Source of the DNA: Cloacimonetes bacterium UBA5553
GTDB lineage: Bacteria; Cloacimonadota; Cloacimonadia; Cloacimonadales; Cloacimonadaceae
NCBI GenBank assembly: GCA_002425825.1
Contig: DIMZ01000178.1
Coordinates: 18,007 to 23,304, forward strand
Direction of reading: 5' to 3'
DNA: 5,298 nt
The notes under the pieces are model-generated. The model was not told the DNA's origin. It saw nothing but the letters and a program-made list of their open reading frames with translations, and made no database searches. How positions within the stretch are numbered: the stretch's first letter is position 1; each line of letters opens with the position of its first letter. The position numbers and the translations under genes were made by a program. Below are positions 1-5,298 of this stretch, in pieces.

Positions 1-9
1 ACGGATGAG

Positions 10-31
10 ATGCGTAGTTCATGCGTAATTC
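10..31. repeat. Tandem pair of 11-bp repeats
   Basis: Two directly adjacent copies of an 11-mer, ATGCGTAGTTC at 10-20 and ATGCGTAATTC at 21-31, differ at one base. They lie beyond the terminator of the tRNA transcript, in the stretch 1-67 where I see no gene. With two copies this could be a small duplication or a paired protein-binding site. The sequence alone does not decide, and chance is possible. Confidence 0.35.
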
Positions 32-67
32 TACTGTATAAGATGCATGTGTGGTTTTCGGTACACT

Positions 68-94
68 AAAACAAACCCCCGTCGATGCGGGGGT
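68..94 (-). terminator. Intrinsic terminator after tRNA-Thr
   Basis: On the minus strand, ACCCCCG and CGGGGGT (75-81 with 88-94) form a perfect 7-bp GC-rich stem around a 6-nt loop. It is followed at once by TTGTTTT (74-68). This is a classic rho-independent terminator. It lies about 40 nt past the tRNA 3' end and closes the transcript carrying the exported-protein gene and the tRNA. The plus strand has no comparable T-run after the stem, so it works in one direction. Confidence 0.85.
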
Positions 95-109
95 AGCTTT
101 ACATCTGAT

Positions 110-127
110 CTTGGGGCAGTGCCCAGG
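110..127 (-). other. Small hairpin just 3' of the tRNA
   Basis: On the minus strand CCTGGGC-ACT-GCCC(C)AAG can fold into a stem of about 7 bp (one bulge, one wobble) with a 3-nt loop. It begins about 5 nt after the encoded CCA of the tRNA. It could form in the 3' trailer of the tRNA precursor and affect trailer trimming, or it may be incidental. There is no T-tract, so it is not a terminator by itself. Confidence 0.3.
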
Positions 128-132
128 TAATC

Positions 133-204
<72 letters not shown>

Positions 205-209
<5 letters not shown>

Positions 210-876
210 CTCTAATAATCTTTACATACGCGGATTTGTCTATGCCGTCTCTAAAACAACCTTTATGCAAACGTATTCCATCTGTTTCAAGGTAAGTGCA
301 GGGAGTATCTATTTCCAGCTTGTGTCTAACTGTGGTTTGCAGCGTTACATTAACAGTGCTGTCATACTCAATATTGCGTGGAAACCAGTATTCGTCTGCC
401 ATGAACCCAATCACTTGCTTGCCATCAGAAGTAGGGTGCCACTCAGGAATTGGGAACCAATAGATAAGCTTGATTGTGGTGGGGTTTTGCATAAGAGCTT
501 CTTTGGCTATGCTATAACAGACAACTAAGGAAGTGGAATCGAGCAAAGCAGGTACTGATAATGACGGGCTGAAATGCTCTGTAGTTAAGTTCGTAGTAAG
601 CAATGGAAAACTTCGTTTGGCATTCACAAACAATTGCTCTATCCTGGCGTCTTTGCTTATAAAGAAGCTGTAATAGTTGTTGGTATCAGTCTGGTCTGGC
701 TCAATGGTAAATTCTGCAGTTACAAAAACACGGTTAAGCGAATTTGATAAACGCAAGTCTAAGAAATATTCTGGAGCCGATATCAGACCGAAAGTGATTT
801 GCTCATCTCCTGATGTGTCTGCGATTAGAGACAGCCAGAACATGACTAACAATATGCATAGTATAAGTCTGCGCAT
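205..876 (-). CDS. Exported protein, possibly M1-peptidase N-domain-like
   Basis: Predicted 223-residue protein of unknown function. Residues 1-19 (MRR, then a run of L, I, V, F and W) look like a Sec signal peptide with possible cleavage after A19. There is no lipobox, so the mature part is probably periplasmic or secreted. The remainder looks beta-rich. YFLDLRLSNS (37-46), a Y-rich strand near 68-72 and YWFPRN followed by a V-T-L-T-V strand (163-183) recall the N-terminal beta-sandwich of M1 aminopeptidases, where a WFPC-D-P motif precedes a similar strand. No HExxH catalytic domain follows, so if related it is a stand-alone, non-catalytic domain. This likeness is inferred by eye. The ATG start is well supported by AGGAG at 883-887, 6 nt upstream. 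The TAA stop lies inside the tRNA-Thr acceptor stem (5-nt overlap), which is odd. A hypothetical exported protein is the safe call. Confidence 0.75.
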
Positions 877-882
877 TTATAG

Positions 883-887
883 CTCCT
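883..887 (-). promoter_or_regulatory. Ribosome binding site for exported-protein gene
   Basis: On the minus strand AGGAG is followed by 6 nt (CTATAA) and ATG at 876-874. This spacing fixes the start codon. Only about 27 nt separate this site from the T-run of the preceding iorAB terminator, so a promoter for this gene would have to sit in or across the terminator tail. AT-rich CATAAT just upstream is a weak -10 candidate, with no convincing -35. Confidence 0.65.
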
Positions 888-914
888 GAATATTATGTAT
901 TACACTTGGCATGG

Positions 915-963
915 AAAAACAGGCCGTATTTTCGTCAAGCAAATTTCCGAGAACACGGCCTGT
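915..963 (-). terminator. Intrinsic terminator after iorB
   Basis: On the minus strand ACAGGCCGT (963-955) pairs perfectly with ACGGCCTGT (927-919). The stem continues inward through GTTCTCG/CGAAAAT with one G-U wobble and one C-A mismatch. This gives about 16 bp around a 13-nt loop, followed by TTTTT (919-915). It starts 40 nt after the iorB stop and should end the iorAB transcript. The gene at 205-876 is therefore probably a separate unit or is fed by read-through. Confidence 0.85.
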
Positions 964-1003
964 GGCACAAGCTTAGATATTGTATGTTACTATAATCAAG
1001 TTC

Positions 1004-1576
1004 TTAGTTTCCTATGGCTATGCCAGCCTGTAGGGCTCTGATATTTGCTTCTACAATAGCCTCACCTTTTCGCGCGAAGATAGCCCTAATGGCATCCTCA
1101 ATCTCGGCCTGTGTAAAACCAAGATGCTTGATGGCAGCACCCAGAACTACAATGTTCATAGAGCGGCTTGCCTTAATCTCTTTTGCAATGGTATCGGCTT
1201 CGAATAGCACATGGTTTGGGATGCTTTTTATCTCGGAGTAGATATCCTCCACATCCGGATAGTTTGCGATGTTATTAAAAGGCACCGCATTAGTAATAAT
1301 CCATCCTTCCGCATTTAGATATGGTAGATAACGCAATGCCTCCATTGGCTCTACGCTAAGAATCATATCTGCACCGCCAAAGCTGATAAGGTCACTCCAG
1401 ATGGCTTCATCGGACAAACGCAAATGAGACTGCACGTCTCCCCCACGTTGACTCATACCGTGTACTTCAGCTTGTTTGAGGTGCATTCCGCGCTTCAAGG
1501 CTGCAGTTCCGATTATTGTGGCAATGGTTAAGATACCTTGTCCACCAACACCTGCTAGTATTATATCTTTTTTCAT
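1004..1576 (-). CDS. iorB: Indolepyruvate:ferredoxin oxidoreductase, beta subunit
   Basis: Predicted 190-residue small subunit of the cytoplasmic enzyme that oxidatively decarboxylates aryl pyruvates (indolepyruvate, phenylpyruvate, p-hydroxyphenylpyruvate) to aryl-acetyl-CoA, passing electrons to ferredoxin. It belongs to the gamma-type domain family of pyruvate:ferredoxin oxidoreductases. The glycine-rich GVGGQGILT lies at residues 9-17 and the conserved HGMSQRGGDV at 39-48. The length matches the family's usual ~190-200 residues, so the protein looks complete. The start is ATG at 1576, because the family begins with MKKDIILAGVGG and GGAAGG lies 6 nt upstream. A longer reading from 1621 would overlap iorA and add a basic, unrelated leader. 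The ATG follows the iorA TGA after 2 nt, implying translational coupling with its partner subunit. The TAA stop precedes a strong terminator. Confidence 0.93.
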   Translation of the reverse strand: MKKDIILAGVGGQGILTIATIIGTAALKRGMHLKQAEVHGMSQRGGDVQSHLRLSDEAIWSDLISFGGADMILSVEPMEALRYLPYLNAEGWIITNAVPFNNIANYPDVEDIYSEIKSIPNHVLFEADTIAKEIKASRSMNIVVLGAAIKHLGFTQAEIEDAIRAIFARKGEAIVEANIRALQAGIAIGN

Positions 1577-1578
1577 CT

Positions 1579-3174
1579 TCAGCCTTCCATTTTGTGTTTT
1601 CTTTTTAGTGTTTGCACGCATTCGCGGCGGGGAATGATTACAGATACGCCATTATAGGCAATTTCTTCTTTGTATATCTGAACCATTTCGGGGAAGTTCT
1701 TCTTGAACGGTACAAATACGCGGATGTGTTCTTTTTCTACACCAAGACCAGCACAGATGTCTTCCAGTTTGCCGAAGGCAGTATAGTCTTGTCCACCTGT
1801 CATACCGGTAGTGGAATTGTCGAGAATAACTATCACAACGTTAGATTTGTCGAATATGCAGTCAAGCAAACCAGTAAGACCGGAATGTGCGAAAGTGCTA
1901 TCTCCGATAACCGCTATGGCAGGGAAGTGGCCACTATCTGCAGCACCCTTTGCCATAGTGATCGAAGCTCCCATATCCACGCATGAATTAATGGCATTAT
2001 AGGGCGGCATGAAGCCGAGTGTGTAGCAACCAATGTCGCTGAATACATGACCACGTCCATATTCTGTTAAAGCCTCGTTTAATGCCAGGTATGAATCGCT
2101 GTGAGGACATCCGACGCAAAGCATGGGCGGTCTGCCGGTTACTACGGCAGGGATTGGCTTGCCATAAGTGTCGGGAAGCCCTAAGGCTTTTGCTACTTTA
2201 TTTGGATTAAGCTCGCCATCGCGGGTAAGTGTGCCATCAAGTCTTCCGTGAATTGGCTTCATTCCGGTAAAAGCCAAGCCCTTGAGTTGCTCTTCCACTA
2301 AAGGCATACCCTCTTCAAGTATAAGCAGAGAGTCACACTTGTTGTATAGCTCATGAATCTGCTCGTTGGGTAAGGGATACTGACAGATTTTTACTACCGG
2401 GTAAGGGATTTCTTTACCCTGAAACACTTCATTAAGATAGTTGTATGCCAGACCTGTGCAGATTATTCCTTTCGATAAGTCTTTTGCTTCAAATTGGAAC
2501 GAGTTAAAGGGAGACTTTGCCGACTCGCAAACAAAGTCATTTTGAAGCTCAATCAGGTGTTGATACTTCTTTCTGGCAATAGCTGGTAATAGCATAAACT
2601 GGAACAAGTCATCGGGGGTCTTTAGTCCGTTTTGAGAAATTGGGGCACGACGAACAACTCCCGCGCGCGAGTGCGATAGACGAGTAGTAAGCCGGATAAG
2701 TACCGGCACTTTGTACTTTTCAGATAGCTCGAAACCATAGAAAGCCATGTCATAGCATTCTTGTTGATTGGATGGTTCTAAGATGGGGATCATGGCAAAC
2801 TTGCCATAGAATCGTGAGTCCTGCTCGTTTTGTGAGCTATGCATAGAAGGGTCGTCTGCCACAGCAACAAGTAATCCACCATTTGCTCCAGTGAAAGCAG
2901 AATTCATAAAGGGATCGGCAGCTACGTTCAAGCCAACATGCTTCATCATGGCCATAGTGCGCTTACCTGCGAAACTCATGCCTATAGCAGATTCCATTGC
3001 CGTTTTTTCGTTTGAACTCCAGGTTCTGTGAATTCCTTCGGCTTGTTTGCTTCTTTGTACATACTCCATTATCTCGGTTGATGGAGTACCGGGATATGCG
3101 TAGAAGCCGGAGATACCGGCATCTAATGCACCTTGCGCCAAGGCTTCATCGCCCAACAGCATCAAAGCATCCAT
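1579..3174 (-). CDS. iorA: Indolepyruvate:ferredoxin oxidoreductase, alpha subunit (short form)
   Basis: Predicted 531-residue thiamine pyrophosphate subunit, partner of the downstream iorB product in oxidative decarboxylation of aryl pyruvates from Trp, Phe and Tyr. Domain order: an N-terminal pyrimidine-binding domain with AYPGTPSTEI (26-35) and SSNEKTAMESAIG (53-65, carrying the expected Glu); a middle domain (about 230-335); and a C-terminal TPP/Mg-binding domain with CVGCPH (353-358), SDIGCYTLG (379-387) and the TPP signature running from GDSTF (424-428) to DN (452-453). The start is ATG with AAGGAG 8 nt upstream (3183-3188). Well-studied archaeal IorA proteins are longer and end in a domain binding two [4Fe-4S] clusters. 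This protein stops after SVIIPRREC (511-519) with no CxxCxxC motifs, so electron transfer must use another protein or a direct route. The stop sits 2 nt before iorB. Nothing suggests that the reading frame is damaged. Confidence 0.93.
   Translation of the reverse strand: MDALMLLGDEALAQGALDAGISGFYAYPGTPSTEIMEYVQRSKQAEGIHRTWSSNEKTAMESAIGMSFAGKRTMAMMKHVGLNVAADPFMNSAFTGANGGLLVAVADDPSMHSSQNEQDSRFYGKFAMIPILEPSNQQECYDMAFYGFELSEKYKVPVLIRLTTRLSHSRAGVVRRAPISQNGLKTPDDLFQFMLLPAIARKKYQHLIELQNDFVCESAKSPFNSFQFEAKDLSKGIICTGLAYNYLNEVFQGKEIPYPVVKICQYPLPNEQIHELYNKCDSLLILEEGMPLVEEQLKGLAFTGMKPIHGRLDGTLTRDGELNPNKVAKALGLPDTYGKPIPAVVTGRPPMLCVGCPHSDSYLALNEALTEYGRGHVFSDIGCYTLGFMPPYNAINSCVDMGASITMAKGAADSGHFPAIAVIGDSTFAHSGLTGLLDCIFDKSNVVIVILDNSTTGMTGGQDYTAFGKLEDICAGLGVEKEHIRVFVPFKKNFPEMVQIYKEEIAYNGVSVIIPRRECVQTLKRKHKMEG
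1583..1588 (-). promoter_or_regulatory. Ribosome binding site deciding the iorB start
   Basis: On the minus strand GGAAGG lies inside the last codons of iorA, 6 nt before the ATG at 1576-1574. It supports the short iorB start over the upstream in-frame ATG at 1621. Confidence 0.6.
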
Positions 3175-3206
3175 AATTGTGTCTCCTTGATGTATTTATT
3201 TACTGT

Positions 3207-3234
3207 ATAATAACTTAAGCTTCCTCAGACCCAA
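3207..3234 (-). promoter_or_regulatory. Possible sigma-70-like promoter for iorAB
   Basis: On the minus strand TTGGGT (3234-3229) is followed after 16 nt by TATTAT (3212-3207), or after 18 nt by TTATAC. The segment lies 33 nt before the iorA start and is the most promoter-like stretch between malQ and iorA. It would overlap the end of the proposed frame-shifted malQ tail. Since there is no terminator between malQ and iorA, read-through from holA-malQ is also possible. This is a by-eye match only. Confidence 0.35.
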
Positions 3235-3322
3235 TTTCGTGTCTTGTGCTACAGTGTGAAACCAAGCATCTATTCGTCAAGCAGAAATCCTTAGCTATTA
3301 TCACGATACTACTTGAAGTATC
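3215..3322 (-). other. Probable frame-shifted 3' tail of malQ
   Basis: After the TGA that ends the malQ frame at 3323-3321, the next frame reads open from GAT at 3322 to a TAA at 3217-3215. It gives 35 residues including IVIIAKDFCLTNRC. GH77 proteins normally carry roughly 20-25 more residues after the NWxWR motif, as a helix often ending in an aromatic-x-x-R pattern. The main frame stops only 8 residues after WR, and this segment supplies the missing length. Removing one base near 3323 would join the frames. The tail would end 40 nt before iorA. That this is the original C-terminus is an inference. The stretch may instead be non-coding. Confidence 0.4.
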
Positions 3323-4784
3323 AGCTATCGTCCGGGGTGGAGCATACACGCCATTGCCAATTGCCCAGTGCCGTACCGGGGATATTCATGCGAGCAGTAT
3401 CATCCAAGCCTATTATGTCTTGATACGGAACAATTATTCTCTCGCATGATGATGCTAAAGCGATATTAAACATCACTCTATGGATGTTATCTATGCTCGG
3501 GCTTGCCTTGCAATCGTGTCTATGGCTGCAATACTCACGAAGATGCTCAAGGCTTTTTGAGTCTGAGTCAAATGATGAAAACCACCCTTTTAGAGTAGGG
3601 TTGTCGTGAGTGCCTGTATAGAGCCATCTGTTTTCGGGGTAGTTGTCAACATCGGGAACAGCATCTTCAAAACAGAATTGTAACACTATCATACCCGGAA
3701 AACCATAATAATCTCAAATTTGGCAAACATCATCATTTAGTACACCGAGGTCCTCTGCAATAAAGCGCTCTCTACCAAACTGTTTGCACAGCTTTGAAAA
3801 GAAATCGTGCGGATTGGCAGGCATCCACTTTCCCTGTTTAGCAGACTTAGGGGGAACCAGAGAGCCATCCTGTGCTTTATCCGGATCGATGCTCCAATAA
3901 TTCACATAACCGATAAAATGATCTAATCTTAGTAGATCAGAGTATTCCAGAGCGTTGGAGATGCGTTTAAAGAAAAGCTTATAGCCGTCTTCTTGCATGG
4001 CATTCCAATTGTATATAGGATTACCCCATAGCTGCCCATCTTGTGCAAATGAGTCTGGGGGCACTCCGGCAAAATGCTTCCTGGCACCGCTGTCATCGAG
4101 ATCGAATAGATGAGGATATGCCCATACTTCTGCACTTTCATATGATAAATACAGTGGCACATCACCAACTAGCTGAATATTGTATTTGTCTAAAGCTGAA
4201 CGGAATGCCATCAATTGCTCTTTTGCTATACATTGATAGGCTGCAATAATCTTCATCTCTTCCTCATGCTTAGACCATAGCCTGCTATATAGCTCGTCAT
4301 TATAGTTACGATGTTCTGTATTCCACAGATACCAAGCATTATCGTCATATAGCCTGCTAAGCAATTGAAACGCAAGATAAGGCTTTATTGTGTAAGCATG
4401 TGCTTCAATAAACGGATTTACGTCGTTCACGAGCAGCCAGTTCCTTGCCGCAATTTGTAGAAGCTTGTTTTTGCTGCGATACACACTTTCATAAAACACT
4501 TTATCTGAAGCGGGCAACTTAGCTTCATTAAGGGTTTCTAAACTTACTAATCCTTGTTGATACAACAGCTCAGGGCTAATCAAGTATGGGGATATTGCGA
4601 ATGCAGAGATTGGATTATATGGGGAATTGCCATACCCGCAATGATTGATAGGAAGTATCTGCCATATGTTGAAGCCTTTTTTACAAAGCATTTCAGCAAA
4701 TCGATATGCTGCTGGGCCTAAATCACCAATACCGTAGTCAGTATCAAGAGAAATAATATGAAGTAAAACACCCAATTGCCTCAT
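3321..4784 (-). pseudogene. malQ: 4-alpha-glucanotransferase (amylomaltase), interrupted by in-frame TGA
   Basis: GH77 enzyme that transfers glucan chains between maltodextrins in cytoplasmic maltose or glycogen metabolism. From ATG at 4784 it reads 356 residues to TGA (3716-3714), then continues in the same frame for another 130 codons to TGA at 3323-3321. Family landmarks run in order across the break: YGIGDLG (17-23), NSPYNPISAFA (53-63), GDVPLYLSYESAEVWA (207-222), GVPPDSF (240-246), LWGNPIYNW (252-260), RLDHF with nucleophile D288, AEDLG with acid/base E344, then past the stop GFPGM, YTGTHDN with third catalytic residue D394, QDIIGL, and RMNIPGT...GNWQWR. The TGA replaces a position usually occupied by Arg in LRDRFG-type sequences, so CGA to TGA is the simplest cause. 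The downstream piece (ATG at 3692) has no ribosome binding site. The start overlaps the holA stop (TAATG), with only a weak GAGG about 12 nt upstream, so translation is probably coupled. A truncated product would lack D394 and be inactive. A base-call error is possible. Confidence 0.88.
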
Positions 4785-5298
4785 TATGCGTTTAGAACCT
4801 CAATCAAGCATCTACTTAGCAGGATGTTGCTATCTGCTACTGACAGCTTATACTGCGAGTCTGTGTCTAGTAACACTCTAAATATACTTTCAACAGAGTT
4901 GAGTGTGTAAGACTTGGCAAAGTCTAAAAATTCTTTGCGCTGAGTTTGAAACAAATCCATCAAGTGCTTAGCAATAATCTCCGAATCAGATAAGTGAGCT
5001 TTCTTTAGTAGCAAGATCCGCCAGATTACTGCATAGAATTTGTTTAGCTGAAACAATACCTGCAATGCTTCCCAGTCTGCAGCAATCATCAACTGAAGTG
5101 TCTCCAAAGTTTGCTTTAAACTCTTTTTGCCCAATGCTCTGTAAAAGTCTATCAGTGAGCCCATACGGGTAGTCCCCAAGCTCCTTAGCACGTCAGCTTC
5201 GGTGATCTGATTTCTATCTGCGCTTAATAGATCCAATTTGCTTAATTCATTTGCTGCGTAGTAGTAATCTAAATCTATGCGAGAGATAAATTCTTCGA
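4784..5298 (-). CDS. holA: DNA polymerase III delta subunit, C-terminal part (partial at window edge)
   Basis: The visible C-terminal 170 residues match the end of the delta subunit of the clamp loader, which opens the beta clamp and loads it on primed DNA. The reading frame stays open to the window edge. The 5' part, with the AAA+-like domain and the true start, is outside. Visible in order: the NELSKLDLL segment (about residues 16-24 of the visible part), ITEADVLRSLG, then a helical collar domain with RMGSLIDFYRAL and IWRILLLKKAH, and near the end SIFRVLLDTDSQYKLS and ILLSRCLIEVL. The last two correspond to the family's LLxAD..lK and LLxRLLxxL patterns. An in-frame TTG at 5236 is not the start, because homologous-looking sequence continues upstream of it. 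The TAA stop overlaps the malQ ATG by one base. Identification is from recognised family pattern, without a database search. Confidence 0.82.
   Translation of the reverse strand, partial: EEFISRIDLDYYYAANELSKLDLLSADRNQITEADVLRSLGTTRMGSLIDFYRALGKKSLKQTLETLQLMIAADWEALQVLFQLNKFYAVIWRILLLKKAHLSDSEIIAKHLMDLFQTQRKEFLDFAKSYTLNSVESIFRVLLDTDSQYKLSVADSNILLSRCLIEVLNA

Noticed and set aside
1577..1621. Longer iorB starting at the ATG at 1621
   Set aside because: It would overlap the end of iorA and add a basic 15-residue leader not expected in the family. The ATG at 1576 has a suitable ribosome binding site and the standard N-terminus.
1612..1986. Plus-strand open frames inside iorA and iorB, also at 265-528, 677-889, 1014-1241, 1811-2002, 3246-3449 and 4043-4249
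   Set aside because: They lie opposite well-supported minus-strand genes, have no recognisable domains or convincing ribosome binding sites, and are best explained as antisense shadows.
3321..3692. Independent small gene encoding the C-terminal part of MalQ
   Set aside because: Its first ATG has no ribosome binding site, and GH77 sequence continues upstream of it in the same frame to the TGA. It is the second half of the broken gene.
3714..3716. UGA recoded as Trp, Gly or selenocysteine in malQ
   Set aside because: TGA serves as a normal stop for iorA, exactly at the iorB junction, so a genome-wide recoding is unlikely. I see no clear selenocysteine-insertion hairpin after the codon, and the position is usually Arg in the family, not Cys/Sec, Gly or Trp.
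5234..5236. TTG start of a 150-residue protein
   Set aside because: The frame stays open to the window edge and the upstream residues continue the delta-subunit pattern, so this is an internal Leu codon of holA.

Overview
The window is a stretch of bacterial chromosome in which every supported gene lies on the minus strand. In transcription order (right to left) it contains the 3' part of holA (DNA polymerase III delta subunit, cut by the window edge), a malQ gene (GH77 4-alpha-glucanotransferase) broken by an in-frame stop and probably also by a frameshift near its end, iorA and iorB (the two subunits of indolepyruvate:ferredoxin oxidoreductase), a strong intrinsic terminator, a small exported protein of uncertain role, a tRNA-Thr(CGT), and a second intrinsic terminator.

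The host is probably a strictly anaerobic, amino-acid-fermenting bacterium, because IorAB is an oxygen-sensitive 2-oxoacid oxidoreductase of aromatic amino acid metabolism. Moderate base composition, AGGAG-type ribosome binding sites, a bacterial replication gene and a genomically encoded tRNA CCA end all indicate Bacteria. Cloacimonadota or a Bacteroidota-like lineage would fit the short IorA without a ferredoxin domain and the gene style, but this is an impression and not a demonstrated placement.

Region by region: 4784-5298 is holA (partial). 3321-4784 is malQ, whose start codon overlaps the holA stop by one base (TAATG). All three GH77 catalytic acids can be recognised, but a TGA at 3714-3716 separates the first two (D288, E344) from the third (D394). 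The last ~35 codons appear to continue in another frame to 3215. 3175-3320 holds that tail and a possible iorA promoter. 1579-3174 is iorA and 1004-1576 is iorB, 2 nt apart and surely co-expressed. 915-963 is the iorAB terminator. 205-876 is the exported protein, whose stop codon lies inside the acceptor stem of the tRNA at 133-209. 68-94 is the terminator of that last unit.

I see no CRISPR array, insertion sequence, phage gene or new multigene system. The points most worth a second look are the broken malQ and the unusual overlap of a protein gene with the 5' end of a tRNA. In that overlap, RNase P processing would remove the stop codon from the mRNA.
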